DNA of 9,808 nt, taken from the NCBI GenBank assembly GCA_949289715.1, contig CASEPJ010000037.1, positions 1 through 9,808 of the forward strand, written 5' to 3'. Under the pieces are notes generated by a model. The model ran no database searches. It worked only from the letters and a program-made list of their open reading frames with translations, and was not told the origin of the DNA. The position numbers were made by a program, and so were the translations under genes. This DNA comes from an uncultured Clostridia bacterium. GTDB taxonomy: Bacteria > Bacillota > Clostridia > Christensenellales > CASEPJ01. The stretch's first letter is position 1; each line of letters opens with the position of its first letter. Of this stretch, positions 1-7,200 are shown one piece after another.

Positions 1-120
1 TATATATTCTTTTACCGTCGTAAGCATATCCTTATCGCCGGAGCTGTCTTCTTGAGAGGGTATGTTTTGAGGTTTTATGACCACTATTATATGATTATCT
101 TCGTATAATACGTTTAACAT
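1..120 (-). CDS. RluA-family pseudouridine synthase, N-terminal fragment (runs off the window)
   Basis: Only the first 40 codons are present; the gene continues beyond base 1. The N-terminus reads VLYEDNHIIVVIKP followed by NIPSQED and SGDKDMLTTVKEYI. This is the typical opening of the RluA family catalytic domain in Bacillota, where the 'LYED..hiivv.KP' strand precedes the loop leading to the catalytic Asp. The catalytic HRLD-type motif would lie outside the window, so activity and target cannot be judged. The family isomerises uridines to pseudouridine in rRNA or tRNA. The ATG at 118-120 is preceded by AAAGGA about 8 nt upstream, which supports this start. The gene begins 35 bp after the methyltransferase stop on the same strand with no terminator between them. 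It is therefore probably the third gene of the ileS unit. Assignment to the family is from recognised motifs, not a search. Confidence 0.85.
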   Translation of the reverse strand, partial: MLNVLYEDNHIIVVIKPQNIPSQEDSSGDKDMLTTVKEYI

Positions 121-155
121 AATTTTTTCCTTTGATTAGTTATTTTGTATTTTGG

Positions 156-1001
156 TTAATTACGGTAAAAAATTCCGCTGGCTCCGCAAGGGAGCGCAAT
201 TCCCTCTTTGGTAGGCAGACCTACTTCGTAGGCCTCGATATTCCCGTCCTTTAAAACGAGAGAAAGAATATTTTTCAAAACTCCCGGCTGTAAACCGGTT
301 GTATAGCTGTTTATTAAAAAGAAAAGAGGGTTGTCGGATAATAAATTTGTGCAAAGTTTAACAAGTGGAAATAAATCGGTTTCGATTTTCCACGTTTCTC
401 CCGAAGGACCTCTGCCGTAACTTGGAGGGTCCATTATAACGGCATCGTATTTATTACCTCTTTTTATTTCTCTTGTTACGAATTTTTTGCAATCGTCTAT
501 TATAAAACGTATATTATCCACTTTTGATAGAGCAGCATTCAATTTTGCCCGTTCAACCATTCCTTTGGCACTGTCCACATGACAAACCTTAGCGCCGGCT
601 TTGGATAATGCGACGGAAGCCGCTCCCGTATATGCAAACAGATTTAAAACTTTAATTTCTCTTTTGGCGTTTTTAACCAAATTGGCTGTAAAGTCCCAAT
701 TTACGGCTTGTTCGGGGAAAATTCCGGTGTGTTTGAATCCCATTAATTTAACCGAAAAAGTTAAATCTCTCCAAGAAACATTGAAATCTTTTACAGGACG
801 GTAAATTTCCCATCTGCCGCCGCCTTCGTTGCTTCTTATATAGCGAGCATTTAATTCGGGAAATTTACTAAGGTCGATTTGCTGGGGCCATATAACTTGC
901 GGGTCGGGGCGGAGTAGATATACGTCTTTCCATCTTTCCAGTTTTTCTCCGTTGCCGGTTGCTATTATTTCGTAATCTTTCCAATCGGTATTTATTTTCA
1001 T
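156..1001 (-). CDS. Class I SAM-dependent methyltransferase (RlmI/COG1092-like, without PUA domain)
   Basis: A 281-residue protein predicted to transfer a methyl group from S-adenosylmethionine, probably to RNA. Residues 119-130 (LNLFAYTGAASV) form the glycine-rich SAM-binding motif I, followed by an acidic strand end (HVDSA, 141-145). DPPSYGRG at 191-198 is the motif IV signature shared with the RlmI/RlmK-type methyltransferases. The usual N-terminal PUA RNA-binding domain of RlmI is absent. The ~110 residues before motif I, with a WEIYRP segment and a GFKHTGIFPEQ stretch, match the shorter single-domain members of this group. It starts with ATG at 999-1001, sharing one base with the ileS TAA stop, so translation is probably coupled to ileS. 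Substrate is unknown: a 23S rRNA cytosine is only a family-based guess. No catalytic cysteine assignment was attempted. Confidence 0.85.
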   Translation of the reverse strand: MKINTDWKDYEIIATGNGEKLERWKDVYLLRPDPQVIWPQQIDLSKFPELNARYIRSNEGGGRWEIYRPVKDFNVSWRDLTFSVKLMGFKHTGIFPEQAVNWDFTANLVKNAKREIKVLNLFAYTGAASVALSKAGAKVCHVDSAKGMVERAKLNAALSKVDNIRFIIDDCKKFVTREIKRGNKYDAVIMDPPSYGRGPSGETWKIETDLFPLVKLCTNLLSDNPLFFLINSYTTGLQPGVLKNILSLVLKDGNIEAYEVGLPTKEGIALPCGASGIFYRN

Positions 1002-4000
1002 TATGATTTTTTTACGGAGAGGGTAATGGATGCTCCGTTAATATCCCATTCTTTAATATAACCGTCAAGTTTGTTTTCTTCTACGGAGTTTGCAAGTACA
1101 TCCGACAAAATTGCGTTTTTGCCTTCGTTTACGGTTTTTGCGAGTTTTTCCGATTTAAAGCCGATTTCTATTCTGTCCATAACTTCAAACCCCGCTTCCT
1201 TTCTCATTGTTTGAATTTTGGATACGATTTCTCTTATTATTCCTTCTTTTATTAAGTCTTCTGTAAGATTCGTGTCCAAAATTACGGTTAAAATATTGTC
1301 GCTTTGAGCAGAAAAACCTTCCAGATTTTTTGGTGCAATCAAAAGATCATCTTTAGAAAGTTCTATTTTTGTATTGTCTATTTCAAAATCATAAGTGCCT
1401 GTTTCAACGCATTTTACAATTTCGGAAGTATTTTCGGCATTGATAAGATAATCTCTGATTTTTGGTAAGAGCGAGCCGTATTTAGGTCCCAGAGTCTTCA
1501 TTTGAGGTTTTAAATCGTAACTGATGAATTTATCCAAATTATCGACCACGAAGTAATTTTTGATGTTCAATTCGTCTTTTATTAATTCATTCAATTCCTG
1601 CGAAAGTATTACGTTTTCCGTATCTTTAACATAAATGGCAGAAAGAGGTTGCCTGTTTTTTATGTTAGCCGTATTTCTTACGGCACGTCCCAAAACTACT
1701 ATGTCTAATACTTTTTTCATTCCTTTTTCCAACTCTTTGTCTATTGCAGAAGGGTCGTATTCGGGGAATCTGTTAAAGTGCACCGATTCGGGAGCGTCTT
1801 TGAAAATATTTCTAACCAAATTCTGATACATTTCTTCTGCTATAAACGGGGTGAAAGGAGCGGTAAGTTTACTTAACGTTACGAGTACGGTGTATAAAGT
1901 CATATATGCCGCAATTTTATCGTCGCCCATGCCGCTTCCCCAGAAACGCTCTCTGGAACGTCTTACATACCAATTTGATAAATCGTCGGTAAAATTTTGA
2001 ATTGCTCTTGCGCTTTCGGTAATTTTATATTCGTTTAAACCTTCGTCTACCGTTTTGATGAGGGTATTTAAACCGCTTAAAATCCATTTGTCGAGCAAGG
2101 TGAGCTTACAGTCGGAAATATTGTAAAGAGAAGGATTGAAATTATCGATTTCGGCATATAGGGTAAAGAATGCATAAGTATTCCATAACGTACCCATATA
2201 TTTTCTTTGCGCTTCGCTTACTGCTTCTCCGTAAAATCTGGAAGGCAGCCACGGAGCGGAGGAAGTGTAGAAATACCATCTGACAGCATCGGCTCCCTGA
2301 ACGTCCAATACGCTGAAAGGATCAACTACGTTTCCTTTGTGCTTACTCATCTTAATGCCGTCTTTATCGTTTACGTGCCCTAAAACTATACAGTTTTTGA
2401 AGGGAGATTTGTTAAAGAGCAATGTCGAAATGGCAAGTAATGTGTAAAACCAACCTCTTGTTTGGTCTACCGCTTCGCTGATAAAATCTGCAGGGAAATT
2501 TTTTTCGAAAATTTCTGCATTTTCAAAGGGATAATGCCATTGAGCAAAAGGCATTGAACCGCTGTCGAACCAACAGTCTATTACTTCTGGTGTTCTTTTA
2601 TATGTGCCGCCGCATTCACATTTAAAGGTAGGTGCGTCTATATAGGGGCGGTGTAATTCTATATCGCCTTTGATATTGCATAAATCTTTCAATTCTTTTT
2701 TGGAACCCATTACATGAATTTTGCCGCATTTATCGCATACCCATACAGGCAGCGGGGTACCCCAATAACGTTCCCTTGAAAGTCCCCAATCTATAACGTT
2801 TTCCAAAAAGTTACCCATTCTTCCCGTTTTTATGGTTTCGGGCATCCAATTTACAGAATTGTTGTTTTCGAGCAGTTGTTTTTTAACTTCTGTCATTTTG
2901 ATAAACCAGCTGCTTCTTGCGTAATAAAGAAGGGGAGTGTCGCATCTCCAGCAGAACGGATAGCTATGCTCGTAAAGCATTTCTTTAAAAAGCAGATTTT
3001 TTGCTTTTAAATCGGCTATAATGGTTTTATCTGCGTCTTTTACGAATACACCTGCGTAATCTTTAGCTTCTGGTCGGAATTTTCCTCTTTCGTCCACAAG
3101 TTGAACAAAGGGCAGTTTATATCTTCTTCCCACATTTGCGTCGTCTTCACCGAACGCCGGTGCAATATGAACTATTCCGCTGCCGTCGGTCAAAGTTACA
3201 TAATTATCGCATGTGGCATACCATGCTTTGTCTTTATATTCTTCGTAGACGTAATCGAATAAGGGAATATAAGGCGTAAATTCGTAATCTTTTCCCTTTT
3301 TAACGTCTATAATTTCATATTCGCTGAAAAGGTTAGGCACAAGAGCTTCGGCAAGAATATAAAATTCTCCGTCGGCTTTTATTTTTGCATAATTTTCATC
3401 GGGATTTAAACAGAGGGCAACGTTTGATGGCAAAGTCCACGGGGTGGTAGTCCATGCCAAAAAGCAGGTATTTTCTTCGTTTTTCAAATAAAATTTAACG
3501 AATACCGATTTTTCTTTAACGTCCTTGTAACCTTGAGCAACCTCGTGGCTCGAAAGGGCGGTGCCGCAGCGAGGGCAATAGGGAACGATTTTATGCCCCT
3601 TATAAAGCAAGCCTTTTTCGTATATCTGTTTTATAGCCCACCATACCGATTCTATATAAGTGTCCTCATAAGTTATATAAGGGTGGTCCATGTCAACCCA
3701 AAAACCTACCCTGTCGGACATTTTTTTCCATTCCGATGTATATTTCCAAACCGATTCTTTGCATTTGTTTATAAAAGGCTCGATACCGTATTTTTCTATG
3801 TCTTGCTTACCGTCCAATTTTAAAAGTTTTTCAACTTCCAATTCTACAGGCAGCCCGTGTGTGTCCCAACCGGCTTTTCTTATTACATAATAGCCTTTCA
3901 TTACTTTGTAACGAGGAATTATATCCTTCATTACACGAGTTAAAATATGTCCTATATGCGGCTTGCCGTTTGCTGTGGGCGGTCCGTCGTAAAAAGTGAA

Positions 4001-4123
4001 ATTTTTTCCGCTATCTGCATTCAGTTTGCAGGATTTTTCAAAAATTTTATTGTCCTGCCAGAATTTCAGAACATCTTTTTCTCTCGAGCAAAAATCCAAA
4101 CTCGTGTCTGCTTTTTTAAACAT
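1001..4123 (-). CDS. ileS: Isoleucyl-tRNA synthetase (long, type 2-like)
   Basis: Cytoplasmic class Ia synthetase charging tRNA-Ile. The 1040-residue length and the WDTHGLPVELEVEK block fit the longer IleS type common in Clostridia, archaea and eukaryotes. Visible signatures are PHIGH at about 55-59, the CP1 editing-domain blocks TTTPWTLPSN and GSGIVHIAPAFGEDD, KMSKHKGNV from residue 591, and several Cys pairs (CPRCG from 183, CDKCG, CECGG, CWRC) that could bind zinc. A TTG 12 bp upstream extends the frame, but ATG at 4121-4123 is the better start. It has GGAGG only 5 nt upstream, and that SD would overlap the coding region of the TTG form. The gene is preceded by a T-box leader with an Ile specifier, so expression should rise when tRNA-Ile is uncharged. 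Its stop overlaps the start of the methyltransferase gene. No missing catalytic motif was seen. Confidence 0.97.
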   Translation of the reverse strand: MFKKADTSLDFCSREKDVLKFWQDNKIFEKSCKLNADSGKNFTFYDGPPTANGKPHIGHILTRVMKDIIPRYKVMKGYYVIRKAGWDTHGLPVELEVEKLLKLDGKQDIEKYGIEPFINKCKESVWKYTSEWKKMSDRVGFWVDMDHPYITYEDTYIESVWWAIKQIYEKGLLYKGHKIVPYCPRCGTALSSHEVAQGYKDVKEKSVFVKFYLKNEENTCFLAWTTTPWTLPSNVALCLNPDENYAKIKADGEFYILAEALVPNLFSEYEIIDVKKGKDYEFTPYIPLFDYVYEEYKDKAWYATCDNYVTLTDGSGIVHIAPAFGEDDANVGRRYKLPFVQLVDERGKFRPEAKDYAGVFVKDADKTIIADLKAKNLLFKEMLYEHSYPFCWRCDTPLLYYARSSWFIKMTEVKKQLLENNNSVNWMPETIKTGRMGNFLENVIDWGLSRERYWGTPLPVWVCDKCGKIHVMGSKKELKDLCNIKGDIELHRPYIDAPTFKCECGGTYKRTPEVIDCWFDSGSMPFAQWHYPFENAEIFEKNFPADFISEAVDQTRGWFYTLLAISTLLFNKSPFKNCIVLGHVNDKDGIKMSKHKGNVVDPFSVLDVQGADAVRWYFYTSSAPWLPSRFYGEAVSEAQRKYMGTLWNTYAFFTLYAEIDNFNPSLYNISDCKLTLLDKWILSGLNTLIKTVDEGLNEYKITESARAIQNFTDDLSNWYVRRSRERFWGSGMGDDKIAAYMTLYTVLVTLSKLTAPFTPFIAEEMYQNLVRNIFKDAPESVHFNRFPEYDPSAIDKELEKGMKKVLDIVVLGRAVRNTANIKNRQPLSAIYVKDTENVILSQELNELIKDELNIKNYFVVDNLDKFISYDLKPQMKTLGPKYGSLLPKIRDYLINAENTSEIVKCVETGTYDFEIDNTKIELSKDDLLIAPKNLEGFSAQSDNILTVILDTNLTEDLIKEGIIREIVSKIQTMRKEAGFEVMDRIEIGFKSEKLAKTVNEGKNAILSDVLANSVEENKLDGYIKEWDINGASITLSVKKS

Positions 4124-4128
4124 ATTAT

Positions 4129-4134
4129 CCTCCA
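4129..4134 (-). promoter_or_regulatory. Ribosome binding site that fixes the ileS start
   Basis: On the minus strand this reads TGGAGG, five bases before ATG 4121-4123. It supports the internal ATG over the upstream TTG at 4133-4135, which overlaps the site and has no SD-like sequence of its own. Confidence 0.8.
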
Positions 4135-4162
4135 AAAGGTTATTTGCTTTTTTTATTAGATA

Positions 4163-4198
4163 TTAAAAAAACTCAAAGTTACGGAAAACTTCGAGTTT
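4163..4198 (-). terminator. Regulated intrinsic terminator of the ileS T-box
   Basis: A 12-bp stem (4187-4198 with 4169-4180, one G-U pair) and a six-base loop are followed on the minus strand by a run of seven T. Its loop and 3' arm contain the CCGTAA strand of the competing antiterminator. It lies about 40 bp upstream of the ileS start. Confidence 0.88.
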
Positions 4199-4364
4199 CA
4201 ACCACCGTAAATATACTGCCATATATTGTTTTTTTAACGGTAAACCCCCGTCGGAACTTACTTAAAATTCTGTCCCGCTGCTATGCAAGCGATACCGTAG
4301 TTCTATTTTCCGCAGGAACTCTCAGCAATTGCTCCTTCTCTGTAACGAAAAAATAAAACCGGAC
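4163..4364 (-). ncRNA. T-box leader of ileS (Ile specifier AUC)
   Basis: On the minus strand the leader has the standard order of T-box elements. A basal stem pairs GTCC (4361-4364) with GGAC (4272-4275). An AGAGA motif lies at 4337-4341. A hairpin with arms AGGAGC/GTTCCT has the conserved GCTGAGAG at 4319-4326. GAACTA at 4298-4303 precedes the predicted specifier ATC at 4291-4293. A short AATATA/TATATT hairpin (4210-4227) precedes the T-box GGTGGT at 4201-4206. The antiterminator pairs TTACGG (4205-4210) with CCGTAA (4179-4184), which lies in the loop and 3' arm of the terminator, so the two structures exclude each other. Uncharged tRNA-Ile should stabilise the antiterminator and allow ileS transcription. 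The T-box bulge reads TGGTTGA instead of the usual TGGNACC, so the tRNA-end-binding UGG is kept but the ACC is lost. Confidence 0.85.
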
Positions 4365-4453
4365 TGTTTTGCTTTATAACGCATTTATTATTTAAACGAT
4401 AGATAATTTAATAATATTATTAAATATTCTTAATTTTTGCTTATATTTATTAT

Positions 4454-4482
4454 AATATAAATTAAAAACCGTATTTTGTCAA
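4454..4482 (-). promoter_or_regulatory. Sigma-A-like promoter of the T-box/ileS unit
   Basis: The minus strand shows a perfect TTGACA (4477-4482), a 17-base spacer and TATATT (4454-4459). Initiation is expected near 4447, about 80 bases before the base of T-box stem I. The flanks are AT-rich. The 125 bp between this promoter and the amidohydrolase stop hold only A/T-rich DNA with no convincing terminator. Confidence 0.75.
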
Positions 4483-4607
4483 GTAAAATGCGTTTTTTTT
4501 AAAATTTTTATGCGAGTTTAAGATAACAAAAATTTTAAAATTAAAATAAAATTTTAAATTATTTAAAAACTATTACAAAAAATAATCGAGAAATTCGCAA
4601 AAATCGT

Positions 4608-5867
4608 TTATATAAGTTTTTGAGCTAACATATTTGCTTTGTTTAAAATAGTGTCTATATCTTCGTTTAAGCGGTAATTTCCTTTTTCATAAAGAATTTT
4701 TCCGTTGCAAACAGTATAATCAACGTTTGATGAGTTCATCGAATAGACCAATTTGTTTAAAATGTTAAAAGAAGGCAGTGCCTCGGGGCATTTTAAATTT
4801 AAAATACAAAGATCGGCTTTGTAACCTTCCTTTATTAATCCCGTATTTTTTAAACACAATGCTTTAGCTCCGTTGATGGTGGACATAGATAAAGCTTGTT
4901 TTGTAGTAACGGCATCGGGATTATTAAAAAACTGTTTCTGCAGTAAGGCGGCAAGATACATTTCTTTCATAATGTCAATAGAATTGTTGGATGCGGCACT
5001 GTCCGATCCTAGACATACGTTAACGCCGTTTAACAGCATTGTATAAACGGGAGCGATACCGCTTATTAACTTTAAATTACTCGAAGGATTATGAGATACT
5101 GATACATTGCAGTTTTTAAGAAGTTTGATGTCCTCTTTGTCTACATGAACGCAGTGTGCGGCAATACCTCCGTAATCGAAAAGCCCTAAAGAATAAAGAT
5201 ACATTGCGGGTGTTTTGTCTTGATGTTTGACGGTACATTCCCCGACCTCGTCCAAAGTTTCCGCCAGATGACAATTAATAAGACATTTTAAATTTGAAAC
5301 CATATCCGAAAAATCCGATAAAAGTTTTTCGGAACAGGAATAAGGCGCATGAATTCCCGGAATGAAACTTACCGTTTTATAATTTATTTTTTTATAGAGT
5401 TGAGCTTGTTCGTCTGCAGAGCTGTATCCGTCGTTGGCGGTTCCCAATATTACCGCAGTTATATTGTTCGAAGCATAAACGTTTGCAAGAATTTCGGGAT
5501 AAAAATACATATCTCCCGTGCAGGTTATTCCGTGTTTTAAAGATTCCGCAACGGAAAGAAGGCACCCCCAATAAATATGTTCTTCGGTAAATTTTTTCTC
5601 TGCAGGGAAAATCGCATTATGCAGCCAATCGAATAGGGAAAGATTTTCTGCCGCACCTTTTAAAAGAGAGAGGGGAGAGTGATTGTGAGTATTAATAAAA
5701 CCCGGCAAAACAAGTTTGCCGGTTAAATCGATTTCTCTTTCAAACGTTCCTTTAATCTTTCTTTTGCCTGCGTATTTTATAATATCTTCGCAAACTATAA
5801 TTTCGGCGTCTGTAATAAGGTCGAAATTTTCGTTCAGATAAGAGGCATTGAAAAATCTTAAACTCAT
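4608..5867 (-). CDS. Amidohydrolase of the SAH/MTA deaminase (MtaD/SsnA-like) type
   Basis: A 419-residue metal-dependent hydrolase of the TrzN/MtaD branch of the amidohydrolase superfamily, predicted to act in the cytoplasm. Residues 58-63 (INTHNH) give the HxH metal motif after the PGFINTHNH strand. H173 lies in GIHAPYS, H200 and E203 in HLAET, AHCVH is at 237-241, SHNPSSNLKL at 258-267 and D289 in GSDSAASNN. These positions match the metal ligands and substrate-binding residues of S-adenosylhomocysteine/5'-methylthioadenosine deaminases. The usual GTDGAASNN block reads GSDSAASNN here, keeping the metal Asp. The composite beta-sandwich pieces at both termini are present and the length is normal. 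ATG 5865-5867 has AAAGGTGA 4 nt upstream. The nearest upstream gene on this strand ends 77 bp away, so co-transcription with it is possible. The substrate (adenosine derivative, guanine or another aminated ring) cannot be settled from sequence. Confidence 0.83.
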   Translation of the reverse strand: MSLRFFNASYLNENFDLITDAEIIVCEDIIKYAGKRKIKGTFEREIDLTGKLVLPGFINTHNHSPLSLLKGAAENLSLFDWLHNAIFPAEKKFTEEHIYWGCLLSVAESLKHGITCTGDMYFYPEILANVYASNNITAVILGTANDGYSSADEQAQLYKKINYKTVSFIPGIHAPYSCSEKLLSDFSDMVSNLKCLINCHLAETLDEVGECTVKHQDKTPAMYLYSLGLFDYGGIAAHCVHVDKEDIKLLKNCNVSVSHNPSSNLKLISGIAPVYTMLLNGVNVCLGSDSAASNNSIDIMKEMYLAALLQKQFFNNPDAVTTKQALSMSTINGAKALCLKNTGLIKEGYKADLCILNLKCPEALPSFNILNKLVYSMNSSNVDYTVCNGKILYEKGNYRLNEDIDTILNKANMLAQKLI

Positions 5868-5944
5868 AATTCACCTTTATTAATTTTTTATGCGGATTTT
5901 TGTATAACCTATTAAAATATTTTTATTTTATATTTTAAGGGCTT

Positions 5945-6739
5945 TTAAATTTTTTGGTTTAATTTTGTAAAGTAATTGAACGCTTCCGCATAACCAATAA
6001 AATTACCTGTATCGAAGGCATAGCCTTTAAGCTGCATTGCGTATGCGTTACTATAGGATGCTATTGCATCGGTTAACATTTTTTCGGGTTCTGCGGGCAG
6101 ATTTTCTATTTTTTCGAATATGTTTGCATTTAAAAGGTATCTTCCCGATACGGCAAGGGGAGGATTAACTTCAAATTGAGGTTTTTCGACTAAATCGGTA
6201 ATTTTAGAAAGACCTTTTTTATAAGGAATGGTGGTAGCTATTCCGTAAAGTCTGGTTTCCTCCTTTTCGACAAGTCTTGTTGCCAAAACGGCATCCATTC
6301 CGTTTTCAAAAGAATCTATAAGTTGCTTTGAAACATTCAGCTCGAAAATATCGTCCCCCGTGGCTAAAATAAAGGGAGAATCAATATAGGGGCGTGCACA
6401 ATAGAGAGCGTCTGCAAGACCTGCTGGTTTCAATTGCGGTATGAAATGTATTTTAAGTCCGTCCATTAAATCGGTAACGGTATTTAACAATATGTATTTG
6501 TTTTGTTTTTTCAAAGTTCTTGTTAATTTATCATTTAAACTGAAATAATTTTTAACGCTTTTGTCATTGGGATTTGTTATAATGCAAATTTCTTCTATTC
6601 CGGCATCCTTTAATTCTTTTACTATATAATGAATTATCGGCAAATTATAAAGGGGCAACATACATTTAGGTATTGCTTTAGAAGCAGGCAGCATTCTTGT
6701 GCCTAGTCCCGCTACAGGGATTACCGCTTTTTTAACCAT
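5945..6739 (-). CDS. Sugar-1-phosphate nucleotidyltransferase (GalU-like, atypical)
   Basis: A 264-residue cytoplasmic enzyme predicted to join a nucleoside triphosphate and a sugar-1-phosphate into an NDP-sugar for polysaccharide or envelope synthesis. The N-terminal signature GLGTRMLPASKAIPK (11-25) is GalU-like. GDD at 128-130 is the metal/nucleotide-binding aspartate region, VEKP at 184-187 supplies the conserved Lys, and SGRYLL (198-203) matches the GalU SGRY/V block. Three features are off-type. PKCMLP carries Cys where GalU has Glu (PKEMLP). PAGLADAL (105-112) resembles the RmlA 'GLAQA' loop rather than GalU 'GLGHA'. FDTGNFIGYAEA (242-253) replaces 'YDTGxKLGYLKA'. It is also shorter than typical GalU (~290 residues). 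The nucleotide and sugar are therefore uncertain; UTP and glucose-1-phosphate is the default guess. The ATG has AAGGAG 7 nt upstream and a strong promoter of its own. Confidence 0.8.
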   Translation of the reverse strand: MVKKAVIPVAGLGTRMLPASKAIPKCMLPLYNLPIIHYIVKELKDAGIEEICIITNPNDKSVKNYFSLNDKLTRTLKKQNKYILLNTVTDLMDGLKIHFIPQLKPAGLADALYCARPYIDSPFILATGDDIFELNVSKQLIDSFENGMDAVLATRLVEKEETRLYGIATTIPYKKGLSKITDLVEKPQFEVNPPLAVSGRYLLNANIFEKIENLPAEPEKMLTDAIASYSNAYAMQLKGYAFDTGNFIGYAEAFNYFTKLNQKI

Positions 6740-6763
6740 TTTTTATCTCCTTAATTTTTTTAT

Positions 6764-6792
6764 ATTATAACATATAGAAAATATTTTTACAA
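6764..6792 (-). promoter_or_regulatory. Extended -10 promoter of the nucleotidyltransferase gene
   Basis: On the minus strand TTGTAA (6787-6792), a 17-base spacer and a perfect TATAAT (6764-6769) are preceded by TGT, giving an extended -10. Initiation near 6757 leaves a leader of about 18 bases carrying the AAGGAG site. Confidence 0.75.
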
Positions 6793-6893
6793 TTATTTTC
6801 AATTTTATTTAAAATTTTAAAAAAAATATATTATTAAGTAAAATATAAAATTTGTGTAACCTTTTTTTGTTTAAAAACGTATTGTGAAATATA

Positions 6894-6908
6894 GGTAAAC
6901 AATTTACC
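6894..6908. repeat. Perfect 6-bp dyad GGTAAA-CAA-TTTACC upstream of the Cys-rich gene
   Basis: Six-base arms surround a three-base centre. The dyad ends 7 bases before the AAAGGAGG site of the 6931 gene. In DNA it could be a repressor operator; in RNA it could be a small hairpin in the leader. No repressor gene is visible nearby. I could not identify a convincing sigma-A promoter for this gene; TTGTTT (6867-6872)-N17-TATAGG (6890-6895) is only a weak candidate that would overlap the dyad. Confidence 0.5.
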
Positions 6909-6915
6909 AAATATG

Positions 6916-6923
6916 AAAGGAGG
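6916..6923 (+). promoter_or_regulatory. Strong ribosome binding site that fixes the start at 6931
   Basis: AAAGGAGG, seven bases before ATG 6931-6933. An in-frame ATG at 6913 lies directly upstream of this site and would turn the SD into codons 2-4, so the 6931 start is preferred. Confidence 0.88.
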
Positions 6924-6930
6924 CGTTAAT

Positions 6931-7140
6931 ATGAATAACTTTTTCGGTTCCGGATTCGGATCGGGCGGCAATTGCGATTGCACTCTCTGGATATTAATCC
7001 TTATATTATTATTTTGCTGCGGAGATTGCGGCGGCGTTAATATCGGCGGCGGAAATTGTAGCTGTATAGTACTTATTCTGTTGTTACTTTGCTGCTGTGG
7101 CTGTTTTGGTAACGGCGGATGCAAAAATTCCTGCAAATAA
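6931..7140 (+). CDS. Cys/Gly-rich two-segment small protein (chorion-like high-cysteine family)
   Basis: A 69-residue protein with 13 Cys and 15 Gly. It consists of a Gly/Ser/Phe N-terminus and two similar units. Unit 1 is GGNCDC, a hydrophobic stretch (TLWILILILLF), then CCGDCGG. Unit 2 is GGNCSC, a hydrophobic stretch (IVLILLLL), then CCCGCFGNGG, with a GCKNSCK tail. This looks like the small proteins of Clostridia often annotated 'chorion class high-cysteine HCB protein'. That name comes from composition and gives no function. Each hydrophobic stretch is short for a full membrane span (8-11 residues), so membrane insertion, a stacked assembly or a metal-binding role are all open. There is no signal peptide with a cleavage site. 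It stands alone, divergent from the nucleotidyltransferase, with a strong SD and its own terminator, suggesting a well-expressed single-gene unit. Confidence 0.82.
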   Translation: MNNFFGSGFGSGGNCDCTLWILILILLFCCGDCGGVNIGGGNCSCIVLILLLLCCCGCFGNGGCKNSCK

Positions 7141-7164
7141 CTCTTTTTAATATCGTACTTATTA

Positions 7165-7200
7165 AAACAAGCCGGCATTAGCCGGCTTGTTTCTTTTAAT
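7165..7200 (+). terminator. Strong intrinsic terminator of the Cys-rich gene
   Basis: A perfect 12-bp stem with a GC-rich core (AAACAAGCCGGC / GCCGGCTTGTTT, 7165-7176 and 7181-7192) and a four-base ATTA loop are followed by TTCTTTTAAT. It begins 24 bases after the stop codon. The A-rich 5' flank is less T-rich on the opposite strand, but no minus-strand gene ends nearby. Confidence 0.9.

Noticed and set aside
4124..4135. TTG start giving four more residues (MEDN) to IleS
   Set aside because: The extension overlaps the GGAGG that serves ATG 4121-4123, and the TTG has no SD.
3533..4356. Several plus-strand frames of 66-96 codons opposite ileS and its leader
   Set aside because: They are shadows of a confidently identified gene and of the T-box RNA, with no SD or recognisable motifs.
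5912..5938. Hairpin TTAAAATAT/ATATTTTAA after the nucleotidyltransferase stop as a terminator
   Set aside because: The 9-bp arms are A/T only and no T-run follows on the minus strand. In DNA this AT-rich it is likely chance.
6913..6930. Six-codon N-terminal extension (MKGGVN) of the Cys-rich protein
   Set aside because: These codons are made from the AAAGGAGG ribosome binding site of the ATG at 6931, so they are leader rather than coding sequence.
6834..7178. Open reading frame of 114 codons on the minus strand
   Set aside because: It is the antisense of the Cys/Gly-rich gene. Its Pro/Gln-rich composition is the complement of that gene's Gly/Cys codons, it begins inside the terminator hairpin, and it has no ribosome binding site.
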